Positions 1 through 12,954 of a DNA stretch of 64,000 bases are shown one piece after another (the first letter of the stretch is position 1; the number at the start of each line of letters is the position of its first letter). The DNA lies in the NCBI GenBank assembly GCA_036346225.1, contig JARFIW010001215.1:7826501-7890500 (forward strand). Reading direction: 5' to 3'. The notes beneath the pieces are model-generated. The model had not been told where the DNA came from and did not search any database. It saw only the letters and a program-made list of their open reading frames with translations. The position numbers and the translations under genes were made by a program. This stretch comes from Platerodrilus igneus. Taxonomy: Eukaryota > Arthropoda > Insecta > Coleoptera > Lycidae.

Positions 1-2593
1 TCGTTGACTGCACTGAGTTAGACCACCACGAATCCCTTTCTTTACAAAGTGATGCATTTCTACATCAGTGAATAGATCCAGTTTAACCCCAGTGTGTTTC
101 AGCATGGCGTCCCAGCTTAGACTAGGCGCTGTCATATATTGGCAGGGATCCAAGTCGTAGGTTTTCAAGCACACACCCCGGAAATTTTCGAACACGTCAG
201 CTAATAATAAAACGTCTGTTTTCAAATAAAGATCGCTGTATTCGCCGAGTGTACATATGTTGAAAGCGTTCCATACATTCTGAGCGTGATCGTACTCAGA
301 CAACGAAATCACAGTATTCGTGAGATCATTATAGAAATCCTCTCGGGGTGGTAGACTTGACCTATTTAACGCTGAAGCGTCTGTCACATACCTGTACGGG
401 AACACACCCTTTCTGCGTAGAAATGAAAACTGTACGTCGTCGGGAAACACTTCCTCATCTCAACAAACTGCTCGCATTCCAAATTTTTCACCAACTTATC
501 CAGGGACGATGCCATGAAACGCAGCGAATCTATGAATCGCAGCTGTACTGTGCAATTATCGGTTTCATCATCATCTTCCTCTACGTCTGGTTCTTCGCCA
601 TATAACCTCACATACTTTGTGAACGATACGAACCGCTCCTTATTATTTGGGATCACTGTAACACGCTCCTTATCGCATCCCAATTCCTTCACAATAAAAT
701 GGGAATCATACCCACTTAAATTGTGGAATATGACCGGTATGAAATTTGGCATCCGGTATTGGATGTTGCATTGGCGATGTGCTGCGAAGCGGAATTTCCT
801 GTAAGATGACAGTGATCCTCACTCGATCGTCTCCCAATGGTTTCCTGCAGATGCCGCAATCGTCAACCATGTGGAATAACAATTCATCTAAAGGCTCCAA
901 CGCTGTCATCGGCACATTGTTTTTTAAGATAATCCCCAATCTGCGGGCTTCCTCCTTTAACTTCTCCATAAAAACTTTAGCAGCTTCAGGCCCCCTGTAC
1001 AATTCAAACTTATCCAGATTCTCATCGTAGGAGCATTTAATATAATATGCGAAGCTGTATGGTTCGTGTTGGTGGGTGCTGTTAGTAAAGGAGCCGGAAG
1101 GATCCTGTGCTGCCGAAGAAATAGGCTTCAACACGCTTTCAAAGTCCGCGTATATAACAAACGGCACCCTCATTTGCTTGTGCACGCTCGTAAACTCGAG
1201 GATGTTGTTAAAGTGGTTGGGCATCTTTGTCGTAACGTGGTTGCAGTCTTGTTCAGAGTGTTGTCGTAATTTATCTTCGGATGGGAAGAACACCAAGCAT
1301 CCATCGCAAATCCATTTGCGGGTGCGCTCACGAGAGATCTGCTTACCCACTAGCTTCCCCAAATCTTTGATCAAACAGTAGTGTGTGTTATTCTCATTCT
1401 GGATGTAAAGGAGGTTGACATGCCGATCCCTCTTGCGTGCTGTAAAGTGGAGGGGTCCCACGATGGACTTCCTTTCCACCCCAAAGACGTTAATGCTTAT
1501 AGCATTCTGCTCCTCGAACTTGGCTATGTCCTTTATGGGCATCGGGAACTGTAGTCCTGTCACGTCGAGTACAGTCGAGTAGTGCGGATATGATGAAGGT
1601 CGTAGGGGGTTTCCGTTTTCTGTGGGGTGTAGGGCTGCTACAACGCTCCAGGCAAAGCATGCATTGTCTTGGTTCTGCACGTTAACAACGGCATGTTTCT
1701 CCCTTATCCATTTGGGGAGCTCAATGTAGGACCCCCCACGAAGAGGTTTATACTTGTTTATATTGACCTCCAAGTATAGCACATTTTTCAGACTCCATCC
1801 TAAAATTTAATAATTAGAAAAAAAAATTAATAATTGTAGAAACTAACCAGAATCACGTTCTTGGAACTCGTCCGACTTAGCAGACATCCTCTCGATAAAG
1901 GAATTGTAGACATTTCCTAGGTTGCTGGATGAGGTGACCACAACATTTCGGGTGTTGAAAGATTTAACATCTTCAACACCCTCTACCTGCAGCCATCTTG
2001 ATGTATCCACCAAACACCTCCAGGTTCACCTTTAGGGAGGTGTGGATTGCCCGCTGTTTCCCGACTAAGCTTATGAATCTCTCCCTCTGGTTGCGGAGAA
2101 AATCCAACAGATCTAGAAATAACTAAGTTAAACACTAAATACTTATAAAAAAATACGTACTTGTAGAGTCGACATTACTAATTCTGTATGTAGCGATTCG
2201 ACTTTTAAATGCCGTGCTCACTACTTGTACACCCCCATCCAGGACACGGCTAGCATTAGCTTTGTGCTCGTTCGAGCGTTGGTGGGCTACCAAGTTGGTT
2301 ACATCCACATCGCACTCTTCGCATCTCCGCAATCTCTTGGGGGCGGGTCCCTCAACTATCGACGTAGCCGGTCGTTTGACCCCGGATGGGCCGGCAACTG
2401 GTTCCACCACACCATGCTTGGTGTCCTTATGACGTTTTAGGTTGTCCTTACGGGTGAAGGATGCCGGGCACACTTCGCAAACAAAAAGGCCGGTGGATTT
2501 CGATGCTACGTCATGCTGCTGGAGCAGATGTCTCTTCAAACTATCGCTTCTCGAGAAGACAACTCCACACACATCACAAGTAAAGGAAGCCAT
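1..2593 (-). pseudogene. C2H2 finger / endonuclease VII-like / DNA polymerase B gene, left copy, partial
   Basis: Three exons on the minus strand: 2593-2161 (two C2H2 fingers starting MASFTCDVCGVVF), 2112-1848, and 1799 to beyond the window start. Introns have GT/AG ends: donor GTACGT at 2160-2155 and acceptor TTTCTAG before 2112; donor GTTAGT after 1848 and acceptor TTTTAG before 1799. Exon 3 encodes the exonuclease I motif FVIYADFES, a Cys/His cluster (CGICRKP then DHCH) and the exonuclease II motif NLSGYDSHF. Against the right copy it has one extra base in exon 2 (near 1993) and one missing G in a G run near 819, which splits exon 3. It retains 13 bp near 77-89 that the right copy lost. 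It may be real decay or consensus error. The polymerase palm motifs lie outside the window. Confidence 0.8.
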
Positions 2594-2688
2594 TTTTCTA
2601 TAAAGAAATTAAAACTGGTCAAAGACTTTTAACAGTTGTGACTAGTCAAAGACTAAACAGAAACTAAATGATATTGTAACGCACGGTG

Positions 2689-2696
2689 CTTTTATA
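2689..2696 (-). promoter_or_regulatory. TATA box of left PolB gene
   Basis: TATAAAAG on the minus strand, about 95 bp upstream of the ATG at 2593. It is conserved with the right copy (15,509-15,516), where a TCATTT initiator-like string follows at the expected ~25-bp distance. Confidence 0.5.
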
Positions 2697-2790
2697 CCCG
2701 GTTGGTATAATTAGCTAGTTTACTTTTAAAAACCCAGCGTCGTTTAACCTTGAGTAACATTTCATACCAGTCTATTCATGTCGGTGAAAA

Positions 2791-3199
2791 TCAATTAGCT
2801 TCTTGCTTACGCACTACATCTATAATTATCGGATGTACTACTTTAACTTCCACTTTCGTGACTTCCCATAAAGAGCAAATGAGGAGATTCATCTCCACAT
2901 TTCCACACACATCCACATTGCCACACACATTTACAAGTATATTCCCATAAGGCGGAAATGAGGAGAATCCCTCAATTCCACACTCATCTGAACCAAATAG
3001 TTTTCTTCGTCTAGCCAATGCATCTTTCGAGATAAACCTATCTTGTTTGGTATTAATTAATATTAGAATTTTCTCAGCTACCCGAATCTCTAGGAATTTT
3101 TCAGATATCATCACCCCCCAAGGGAGCTACCCCAATTTTAAGATTTCTTACCTGTAGTGACTTTTGAGCGTTCTTATGAATTTTTTTAGTCATGCGATA
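2791..3199 (-). pseudogene. Small repeated ORF of PolB element, long form, left copy
   Basis: Counterpart of the intact 136-codon ORF at 15,006-15,416. The start (MYRMTKK) is present at 3199. A run of six G's near 3117 replaces five in the right copy and breaks the frame, leaving an open segment from 3114 that starts MMISEKFLEIRVAEKILILI. It is a paralogue of the shorter ORF at 3842-4084. No family is recognised; it is lysine-rich and basic. It could also be a non-coding subterminal repeat. Confidence 0.35.
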
Positions 3200-3841
3200 C
3201 ATCTTGTTAGCTTAGAATCTTACGCACAACCCGAATCTGCAAACAGATTTGAAATCGGATCACGCCCTGCAAAGTTGCCCCTTTAAAGCTCTCAAATCTT
3301 ATTAAAATTTTTGCTCGTCTATGACATATGCTTAAACCAAACATCTCCAAAAATCAAAAACCGTGGAGATTTTAGAAATGAGTTCTTTATAAGCCATAAG
3401 TGCTTAGTATTTAAAATCATTTTTTCAAACAGTAATGTGCTTCTCTCAGAATATCGCAAAAACCCATGACTTTTCTGGTTTTAACATAATTACATGCACA
3501 ATGCTAAATTGTTGGAAAATATGTAGACGAGGACAAACTAATTGCTTTACAATTATATGACGTATAGTGAAAGTAGCCTTTTCTTTTTTATTAATTAGCA
3601 GCTATATGATTTGAAAAATACAATAGATATGCTCAATGCCACCCATTAGAAAATTCCCGTATAATTGCTGGAGGGTTTATTAATCATACAATGAGCGCTC
3701 TAGTATGGTCGTCCTTATAAATTTTTTATACATGCAATTCATCTTGTTAGTCTACAATTTTACGCACATCCCGAATCTGCAAACAGATTTAAAATCGGAC
3801 CATCCCTTGGAAAGTTATAACCCTTTAAAGCTCTCAAACCT

Positions 3842-4084
3842 CTAAATTTCGCTCTTTGCTTTATAAGCAAAACTAACAAATAGTTTTCTTCGTCTAACCA
3901 ATGCATCTTTCGAGATAAACCTATCTTGTTTGGTATCAATTAATATTAGAATTTTCTCAGCTACCCGAATTTCTAGGAATTTTTTAGATAGCATCTCCTC
4001 CAAGGGAGCTACCCCAATTTTAAGATTTTTTGCCGATAGCGATTTTATGGTCGTCTTTATAAATTTTTTAACAATGCAATACAT
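3842..4084 (-). CDS. Small repeated ORF of PolB element, short form, left copy
   Basis: An 80-codon ORF identical in protein to 14,127-14,369. It shares a core of about 55 residues (LKIGVAPL, FLEIRVAEKILILI, TKQDRFISKDAL, RRRKLF) with the longer ORF at 2791-3199. No known family or function is recognised. It is preserved open in both arms of the inverted repeat, which suggests but does not prove coding. A structural repeat of the element terminus is the alternative. Confidence 0.35.
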   Translation of the reverse strand: MYCIVKKFIKTTIKSLSAKNLKIGVAPLEEMLSKKFLEIRVAEKILILIDTKQDRFISKDALVRRRKLFVSFAYKAKSEI

Positions 4085-4567
4085 CTATTAAAGACCGCCA
4101 TATAAATCAAAACCAACTTCTATTATATGGTGGTGAAAATTTGGTGGAAATTTGCCTAACCTAGAGGTTGTCCTACCAACTAGTTGGTCGATATTTAATT
4201 GTGATACTCACACTCTACAATGTCCCACGAGCTACACTCTATACAGAACTCAGATCAAACGAAAATCGTACACAAATTTGGAAATGTATACTACATATTT
4301 CTCAATTAAAAGGAGGAAAGAGTGACTTTTGTGTGTGTATTAGTTTTAATGAATAAAAATATATTTCTATGTGTAGTGTACTTGTTAAGTATTTGAATTG
4401 AAATATAATTATGGTTTCAAACGTTTTGGTTTTATTTATATATATTAGTATTGTTAGGATACAATAAAAATACAGGGGTGCGCGCGCGCAGGGGTGCGCA
4501 TGGACACAGACGTGCTTAGACGTACATTATAATTTGAATTAGGGCCGCTATACTTGCGGCCACGTCC

Positions 4568-4595
4568 CCAATGCTCCACCCGGAGGTACTACATT
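4568..4595 (-). repeat. LINE 3' UTR stem-loop shared with SINE tails
   Basis: On the minus strand this reads AATGTAGTACCTCCGGGTGG then AGCATTGG, with CAATG/CATTG and CTCC/GGAG able to pair. The same segment, with one substitution, is near the 3' end of the tRNA-derived SINEs at 40.1 kb, 40.4 kb and 60.1 kb. Confidence 0.7.
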
Positions 4596-5715
4596 GGGTT
4601 TAAACGCGAAAAATAGTCGTGCTCCTAATTTATTCTTACTTCATAGTTGATTCACCCTAAATAAAAACTAAATAAAAATCTAACAAACCTAAAAATCTAA
4701 CAAACCTAACAAACTCTAACAATCTAACAAACCTAAAAATCTGACAAAAACTGGAACAAAAACAAAACAAAACTAAAAACAGGGTTGTAAATAATGGTAT
4801 CCCTAGCGCTGACTTTCGAGTGTACCCGATCAACAAGCAAAATGAGAGGGGAGGGATCCGTAATACCGGATAGCAGACGCCGGTTCTGCTTACCAGTGCG
4901 ACCTGAAGGGTCGTCTTAAAACTATCCAAATCTAGCTAACTAATTTAAATCCATCCCTAGCTTTCCTATCGTTCCCTAACTGATTTACATTATGATTACA
5001 ATCTTCGCAATTCTGCTCGTCCTTCCCAAATATATACTGCAACCAAAATGGCGACAGAACGTCAAACAAAACAAATAAGCCACATAATACATGCTATATA
5101 TAAATAAATATAAAGTGTAAATATAAAATATAAATAAATATAATTATGTAAATATATAAATAAATGTTTAATAAGCGTTAAGCATATAGCAGTGCACAAA
5201 ATAGCGAAAGCATCACCCTATTTATCAGGTGCACTCGCACAAGCATTATGTCGGCTAGCGCCTTTACACACCAAACGTGCTTCTTAAATTATTTCAAAAC
5301 TACTAATTAATGTAAATCAATGCTTGTGCGAGTACAGCCGCCACAATTTAAGTCTTACCTCGATAATAAAATTCTCCAGCATCCGAAGATCTGGTCGTCT
5401 GTAACTTACTTCTAAAGGTGGGACGGGGTGCACTGCTAAAGTCCTGGTGGGTATGCACTAAATGTTTTTGGGGGGATCACAATCACTATCACTATCACTT
5501 CACTTTCAAGTCCTGGGGGGATGCGCGGTTGCACTCTGTTTTATTATCCTTGTTTACTTTATTGATTTAATTTAATGAGGGTTTATGATTTATTTGTTAT
5601 TGTTTATTTGGTATTATTTATTCCCGATTTTCCGCACATAATTATGAAGATAGGCAGTGATTGTATTAATGGAGTGGAGGTTTCTCGTGCATATTGGACA
5701 TTTTGGTATAATTAT

Positions 5716-5749
<34 letters not shown>

Positions 5750-5844
5750 CAGGTTTTGGTTATGCTCGTATCCTTACTCACGCCAAGTCAATCTAAAATT
5801 TTTCAATCCTCCCACCAACCCCACCGAATTTTTACACGCGGTCG

Positions 5845-8800
5845 TCATTGATTGTCTAATCTCGCGACCCTTCCCGCGAATTCTTTTAAGGCTGTCCAGA
5901 ACGCCTTCTGGTTAACCACTTCCCCGACTTCCTCTAGGCTCTTTGGCCATGCCAGACCTAGGATAGCTAGTTTGCTATCAGCCAACCCTCGATTTCCCGC
6001 CTCAAGCGGGCAGTCGAAGAGCACGTGCTCTGCGCTTTCCGCGCCCTCACCGCATTCGCAGCGGTCGCTGTTGGTTAGACCGAACCTTTGTAAATACGCC
6101 TTCAGGGCGCCGTGCCCTGTTATCAACTGCACCATTTTGTGATCGAGCTTAACCTCGATCTTACCTCTGGCTTCTATGCTCGGTATGAATTTGTGGGTCA
6201 ACCTGCCCGTGGCAGCGTTGTTCCACCTCTCTTCCCATTGTCGAATTGATTTTTCGCGCAGCTTTCTTTTGATTAAAGACCTCGGTATCGACGAATGTGA
6301 TATTCGAAAGTCGCCCGTCGCGGCCTCTTTAGCTAATTCGTCAGCCCTATCGTTTCCTACGTTACCATTGTGCGACCTGACCCAACAGAACTTTAAACGT
6401 CGAAACTCTAGCGCCGTACGCGCTATCCTCCAGACGTCCGCTTGGAGATCTGTCAAGGTGTTCATGTTTTTTAAAGTCGTTAGCGCCGATTTACTATCAC
6501 TGATTATATAATACTCGTCTCTGCCCGTATGGTTTATTACGTAATCGATAGCCTCTCGTATGGCTACCAATTCGCACTGGAAGATAGTGCACCAGTTTGC
6601 GAGTTTGGTTTGAAACCGAAACACCTCCCTTTCCTGCTTATACACGACAAACGCCGCGCCTGCTTGCCCATCGTCCATACGTGAACCGTCCGTATAAATT
6701 CTGATACCCATCGCGTCCTCATCACCTTCGACAAACTCGATCCTCTAATATCAGCCGGGTGCCCTAACTCAGATACAACAATCTTTCTTGCAATTTCCTA
6801 TTACCAAGATTAAGATCTTCGATAATTTCGCGCCCTTTTCCTATATTTATTAATCGTCTATCTCTAATCTCCTAACGACATATTCGATAGGGAGAGTCCT
6901 ACTGATCACCAGGACAGCCTCCGTGGAGGTGGTCCTGTACGCCCTCGCCGCTTTTACCGCGGTTATGCGTTGTACGCTCGTCAATTGACGCATCTCCCGG
7001 ACTTTACAACCTTCTGCCCATACAGAAGCTGCGTACAGTATTGCCGGCTCAATTGCTCCGGCATAAACCGTCCTCAGCGATTCGCCCCTGAAACCCCACT
7101 TTATTTTAGCCGCCGCCATCATTTTATTTGATATTTCGCCGCCCTTACTTTTTACGTATTGTACGTGCGCTTTCCAATTTAATTTATTGTCGATCTTGAC
7201 GCCGAGGTAGGTAATACAATCTTTAAACGGGATTTTCTCCTCCCTAGCTCTAACCTAGGAGGTCTCTGTCCTGGTTTCGTGCCGAAATAAAGCGCCTCTG
7301 ACTTCGCCGTGTTAAATTTTAATTTTACCGCCTGCGACCATTCGTGTAATTTATTAAGCACCTCGTTCGGTTTTGTGCGCATATCCATTAACAATCTCGA
7401 TCTTACAATTAAAAGTGTGTCATCTGCAAACCCAACGATTGAGCATCCTGCGGGCAACTTGACCCTAAAGATGCTCTCATACAACAACTTCCAAAATGTG
7501 GGACCAGAACATGACCCTTGCGGGCATCCCTTTCCACCTCACGCGACAGAACTTCACCCGGAATTTCAACCTGTGCTAATCGCCCCGAGAAATAGCTCTT
7601 GACCAAAGACATCAAGTTTCGCGGACAACCCCTACGATCTAACTCGCAAACGATTAATGGCCACCAGGCAGCATCAAATGCTCCTGAAATGTCCAAAGCA
7701 ACAACGACACAGTACTCTTTGGCATCTCTTGCCTGCTTAATTTCCCCGACAACGAACTCTAACGCGTCGATAGTCGACTTGCCCTCCACGAAACCAAACT
7801 GTCGGTTATTAAAACCGCCGCTGTCTCGCACTAGGTGTTCAACACGCGTAGTCATAACGCGATCTAAAACTTTCCCCAGCACCGGTAGCAAGCTAATTGG
7901 ACGATAGCTGCCCGGATCTGACGCATCCGCCTTTTTAGGTTTGGGTATAAATTTCACATTCTGGATTTTCCAGCAACGCGGAAAAACGCCCTTTCTAAAC
8001 AAAGATTAAACAACCCAACAAAGACACACGGGGCTAACAGGCACGCCTGCAGAGCTGCGTCTGAAGTGATTCCATCATGCCCGGTGCCTTCTTAGGGTTC
8101 ATCCTCCTAAGAGCCCTGACGACCTCGTGAACTAGGATTGCCTTATCGGCACCTGTTCCTTGCGCCTTTGCAGCTTCCCGACGTATTAAATCGTGCGACC
8201 CTTCATCCCCTCGGGATTATCCGATGGGAAAAATTTCTCTAGTAAATATTCCGCTGTGGTTTTAAAACCTTCCGTGTATTCGCCATTTGTTTTCTTTATA
8301 TTACTGAGCGCGATTTTTGTTGTTTTCCTCTAATTACGCGGTATGCGGTTCCCCAGGGTTCTTTCTCTGAGTTTTGCGTGCAGAATTCTTTAAATTTATT
8401 CGTTCGCGTTTCTTCTATTAATATTTTATATTCGCGGTAACTTTGATTATATTCTATTCTCCGTTGTTCTCTTATATCTCCCGAGGCGCGTTGATAGCGG
8501 CGCCTTAGGTTACGCGTTTCTGCCCGCTTGGTGGTTAGTTCCCGGGTCCACCAGGGTACGCTGTCTTTAAATGTTTTCTTTTCGGCATGGAATACGACGA
8601 CGCGTCTACCACCGCGTCGTTTAATTTTTCGCGAGTGTTTCTACTTCGTCTGCCTCTCGGCAGTTAAATAGCTCATTTTCGAGCACAGGGATACTTTCGC
8701 CAAATTTTTGTTTAAATCGCTCCCAATTTGCTTTTTATTACAGAACCGCGGAAATACAGTCAGCTGCTCGTTTGCACTTGTTTTGGTTTCAACGTCCCAT

Positions 8801-9480
8801 GTTATTAATTTATGATCAGAGAGCGTTTCCTCGTCCGACCTTAATTTCCAATTACAAATCGTTTCTAACATTTCGTGCGAGACTGCAGTAATATCTATAA
8901 AACTGCTGCCTCTATGCGTCTCAAACGTAGGTAAATCATTAGTGTTTATCACACTAAGATCCCATTCCGTAAAAGATCAGCAACCTGCGAGCCTCTATCG
9001 TCTTCGATAGGGCTGCCCCATAGTGGCGACTTGGCATTAAAATCTCCCCAATGACTAGATTTTTATTTCTGCCGATTTTACGAATAATATTATCTACTTC
9101 ATTTATCAAGTCTTCGGTTTGAGGATTTTCCCGCCGGGAATCGACCGGCGGAGGTACACGCTTATTACATAGAACGCATTTTCCCTGATTTGATTTCGGC
9201 CGTCGTTACAAACTCGTTCGATAAATTATTTAATATAATTCCGGCGCACGTTCCATTATTTATTATTATCCCGCTACGCGGTCGTTCACTATTCGCGTTT
9301 AAGACGGTAACCCCCCTCCCAAAACCTGATATTTTGTGGCCATACAGGTGCGGTTCCTGTATAAACCCGATGTCGATATTATTTTCGATGAATAACTTTA
9401 CGAAGTTATTTGTTGCCCTCTACCTTTCCCGAGATTTAGTTGCGCGAATTTAATCTTCTTGCTTCTTATGGACTTTGTTT
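5845..9480 (-). pseudogene. LINE ORF2: endonuclease, reverse transcriptase, RNase H (left copy)
   Basis: Target-primed reverse transcription enzyme. Minus-strand order: apurinic-type endonuclease (about 9440-8750; RGSSFIDITAVSH and LSDHKLITW), reverse transcriptase (about 8000-6850; YRPISLLPVLGKVLDR, VVALDISGAFDAAW, GFADDTLLIV), RNase H (6711-6330; IYTDGSRMDD, ISDSKSAL, WVRSHNGN), and a C-terminal motif CECGEGAESAEHVLFDCP near 6050-6000. The RNase H and C-terminal part is one intact 288-codon frame (6711-5845). The endonuclease and reverse transcriptase are split by several small frameshifts. At the position where the right copy has an amber stop, this copy keeps Gln. Not functional as read. 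Confidence 0.85.
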
Positions 9481-9485
9481 TATCT

Positions 9486-10856
9486 TCACAGTCCATAATC
9501 GATGTTTCGTGTGATTGCGTGCTTCAGACGTTGCATCGTGGGGCATCTACTCGACTTGGCGTCGTGGCGCGTATCGACCTTCGCGCCACCGCCAGTTCTG
9601 TCGTTTGCCCTAGCGCAAACCACACAGCAGGGGACTGCCTTCCGGCAATTCTTGAATTCATGCCCGACCTCGGCACAGTTACCGCACCACTGTACCTTCT
9701 CCTGCACTCCATCGATCGATGGCCGTACTCGTAGCACCGGTAACACTGGGTCATCGAGAAGTGGTCCCGGGCCCATACTCTTCGCCACCTAAGGTTAATA
9801 GCATCAGCTAATATACGTCTTCGAAGTGTGGGGGTCACTTCGAAGACTACGTTGGCGAAGGGATCTCTAGGGCCCTTTCCGCCAAACCTGAACTTCTCTC
9901 TCAGGTGGTCTTCTAGCTTCAAATCGCCGAAACGGGGATTCTGGCTCGCAATCAACCGCACGAGCTCTTCAGCCTTCATCCCCGCTTCGACCCCCGGAAG
10001 AACGACCCGTGGACGTTTCTTCTCGATGGTCTTCGCCACGAGTTCCTTGCAGTTCCCGCCGACCTTCAACTGCAGTTTCTTGGCGTCGTCGCGACCTGCG
10101 CACTCCACAACGACACCGCCCTGGCGCGTCCTACGAGCTCCGACAACAACAAACCCATCTCGAGCGGGATCGACCTTCTTGCTTAGGGTCGTCATCACGT
10201 CGTCCTTCTGGCCTGGCCTGGCGTCGACCCTTACAGCAAACGTAGGGGCAGATCCTGAAGCTGCAGCGGCGTAGGAGACCTTGCGCTGCACCGACGCACC
10301 CTGACTCTGGCCTCCTGAAACGACAGAATTCACCGCCGGACTTCCCCCAACAACACTTGCTCTCCTGAACCATCTAAACAAAGACGCAGCGCCCTAACCA
10401 TACCTATCAGTTGGTTCGTCACGTCACGGATATCATCCACGGCGTGCCGAACCATCTTCCTATCCTCCACGACGATAGTGGCGGAGGTCGTCGGCACCTT
10501 CCATAGACGGCGCGTGCGCCTTCCTCACCCTAAACTTTAAGAGTTCCAGCTCATCGAGGTCGCTAGCATTAACGCTACCGTTGCTGCTAGTCGACATCGT
10601 GCGCTGGGCTCTCGAAGTTGAGGGCAATTCTGGCGCCGCAACCACCACGGGAGGCCCTGACTCCCCAGACACGACCGCCGCAGACGCAGGCTCCTTCCCT
10701 ACCTCCTGTACCTCCTCCTGAGTTTCTAACAAGAAGTCCTTTAGCACTACCTTAAGCTGTTTCCCCAACAGCGCCCTCCGCCGCCGACCTAGCAGACTCC
10801 GACCGATCGCCCCTCTTCCTCCTGGGCAGCGGCTCCTCATCGCGGTGGACCACCAT
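9486..10856 (-). pseudogene. LINE ORF1, Gag-like nucleic-acid-binding protein (left copy)
   Basis: Start codon at 10,856 (MVVHRDEEP in the first frame, as in the right copy). It encodes a basic Ser/Pro/Ala-rich N-terminus, the region RPRVVLPGVEAGMKAEELVR, and zinc knuckles beginning CYRCYEYGHRSMEC, ending at the TGA at 9488-9486. Frameshifts split it into pieces at 10,864-10,460, 10,381-9524 and 9788-9486. The right copy is nearly intact over the same span. ORF1 proteins of this group coat the LINE RNA and form the ribonucleoprotein. Confidence 0.8.
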
Positions 10857-12039
10857 GCTGACAAAACTAAACGACAAAAATGACACCTAAAACGCAGCTC
10901 AAAAACGTCCTAACCGTTACGACGCTAAAAGAACGACGCTAGAAGAACGCAAAACGTTGGTCCAATAAAATGTTTTGTTTAAAGGTGAACCGTAAACAAC
11001 CTTGTATTTATTAAAACTTCAACCGTCCAATTAAATATCAAATTTTAACAAAAATACAACAAGCACTAAGCGTCAAAATAACAACTAGAATCAAATAAAT
11101 TTCCTAACGCAATAAAAATATCTCGATTTAAAATGTACCGTAAAAACGCTATTTATTTATTTTAAATTTTTAAACCGCCAAATCAAATTTAAATAAACTA
11201 ATTACTTCAAAATATTAAAATATCTAATTTATAAATAAGAACACTTTATTTTTAAATGTGTAATTAACAAAATAAGGTCGAGCGCAATCGGAATGTGGTA
11301 ACCGGAAATGACCTTTCACTTAATCGCTTGGTAACTAGCACAACCCGTAACTGTTACACCGCTTAATTACACCAAAATCGATTTTAAAGGAACTTTAAAT
11401 ACGCGTGAACTTAAATTACGGAAAATTTATATTAAAATTGTTTTAAAATTTACAGTTTTTGAGTTATTTATTTGATTTAAAAGGGCTTAGATTTTGTTTT
11501 TGGTTATTATTTTATTATACGCGCACTATAAAAATTCACACACTTTTTGGTTGTTTTACCCGGTTTTTACTTGATTTAGGCGGATTTTATTTTAAATTTA
11601 TTATTAAAATGCCTTTTAAGTTATTTCGAAATTGTTTTTGAGTATTAGTTGAGTAGACCTTTGTTTTATTAACCCGAAATTTATTTAGTTTATTTTAAAA
11701 CGCGGATTTGATTTAAATTACAAAGAAGACGCGATTTATTTAGTTTTTATTTAGTTTAAATTGTTTTAAAATTTTTATTTTACTGCCCTGTATTTAAAAT
11801 TTGATGGCACACAATTATAAAAATAAAACACAATAAAAAGCAAAGCTTCAAATAAAATAATACAACAATAAATAATATAAACCCTAGATAAAAACTTACT
11901 GTTATTGCTGAAGCGGGAGCTCGGCAAAACACGTCCGCTCGCTTAAGCGCAACTAACTTAGACGTACATCAGAATGCATAAAAACTGCGTTGGATCACCA
12001 TATAATATTAAAACAACATAGATTTTATACTGTTTTATA

Positions 12040-12420
12040 TGTTGGAGCGCTGGTGGGATGCCAAGACATTTAAATCTAGACCGTTCTCATGCAAGATGAG
12101 ATATTAAGCGTTGCTTCACTACTGATAATCCCACGAATATAACTCGTTTGACAACAATGAACCATGTTTACCATCCTCTTTTGCATTACAAAGTTTCATA
12201 ATTCTGTATAATTTTAACTTCTGGTATAACATCTCTGGATGCATCGTTGGATTATGTAATTTCTTCACGTCTCAACCTAACATATCTGCATAACGTTGTT
12301 CTGTATATTATATTTTACTAGCACGTAACTCAGCCATCCAGGATATCCTCTACTGCTTTTGTAATAGATTGTTTGGAGCACCACATGCAATGCGCCATCT
12401 TCGAAAAATTTTACTACTGC
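12040..12420 (-). pseudogene. P-loop ATPase fragment, left arm (strongly decayed)
   Basis: Reverse-complement counterpart of 13,264-13,663. Recognisable pieces on the minus strand include SNDASRDVIPEVK, KEDGKHGSLL and LILHENGL in shifting frames. Many short deletions relative to the right arm remove the P-loop codons. See the right-arm entry for family reasoning. Confidence 0.5.
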
Positions 12421-12449
12421 TCAATAAACTACCATATACACATTAACTC

Positions 12450-12705
12450 CATGCTCACATGACCAATGACCACATGACCAATGACCACATGACCACAGGC
12501 CACATGACCACATGACCATATGACCAGACCATAGACCAATGACCACATGACCATATGCCACATGACCTGACCAATGACCCATGACCACATGACCATGACC
12601 ACATGACCAATGACCATAACCCATGACCACTGACCATATGACCAATGACCACATGACCACCTGACCATATGACCTCATGCCATGACCAATGACCACATGA
12701 CCATC
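12450..12705 (-). repeat. Minisatellite of GGTCATGT-type units, left arm
   Basis: On the plus strand it reads as ACATGACC/ACCAATGACC units with variants. It is the inverted partner of 12,955-13,213. The open frames here (Trp/Gly/His/Val-rich) are a by-product of the 8-10-bp repeat and are not genes. Confidence 0.9.
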
Positions 12706-12954
12706 ATGCTTTAATGATTTTAAATTTATTAACCCATTAGCATCTAATTTTTTAATGATTTTTCAAAAAACCATTAAGCCAATTAGTTTTTAAAGTTCCA
12801 ATAAAAACAAGTGACCAGGTTAGCAAGGAAAAAAATATTAATGGTTAGCCTACCGGCCGGCGTAACCAATTTTCCTTTATCTAACCTGGGTCACATGGTT
12901 TTAATGGAAAACTCATTAAAAAGCAATTAGTGTGTGGTTTTATGAAAAATAAAA

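Larger units (their letters stand above)
1..4476 (-). mobile_element. PolB-encoding element, left copy (cut by window start)
   Basis: Reverse complement of 13,738-18,205: paired positions sum to about 18,205 along its whole length. In minus-strand order it holds a ~1.9-kb non-coding and small-ORF leader (4476-2600), the C2H2/PolB gene (2593 to beyond position 1) and its promoter. Identity with the right copy is very high; the first 152 codons differ by one residue (Asn/Ser in the second finger). The inner end is where similarity stops, just after an AAAAATACAGGG string, next to GC-rich sequence. The outer end lies outside the window, so completeness is unknown. The family resembles protein-primed PolB elements such as Polintons/adintovirus-like elements, but no integrase or capsid gene is visible. 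Confidence 0.8.
4528..11956 (-). mobile_element. Full-length R1-clade-like LINE, left copy
   Basis: A 7.4-kb non-LTR retrotransposon on the minus strand, bounded by a perfect 13-bp target duplication CTTAGACGTACAT (4515-4527 and 11,957-11,969). Minus-strand order: 5' UTR (11,956-10,857), ORF1 with zinc knuckles (10,856-9486), ORF2 with endonuclease, reverse transcriptase and RNase H (about 9480-5845), and a 1.3-kb 3' UTR with a 28-bp T tract at 5717-5744 and TTTGTTAGGT-like short repeats. The 3' region holds a stem-loop-forming segment (4568-4595). It is inserted in the spacer between the two PolB arms. A second copy in opposite orientation lies at 21,536-28,983. Zinc-knuckle ORF1, RNase H and the C-terminal Cys/His motif fit the R1/LOA/I group; exact clade needs a tree. 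Confidence 0.9.

Noticed and set aside
4168..4356. 62-codon ORF found in both PolB arms (also 13,855-14,043, opposite strand)
   Set aside because: Present twice only because the arms are duplicated; antisense to the element, no motif, and it overlaps the element tip.
7309..7907. Plus-strand ORFs of ~100 codons across the left LINE
   Set aside because: They are antisense shadows of the LINE ORF2 reverse transcriptase frames.
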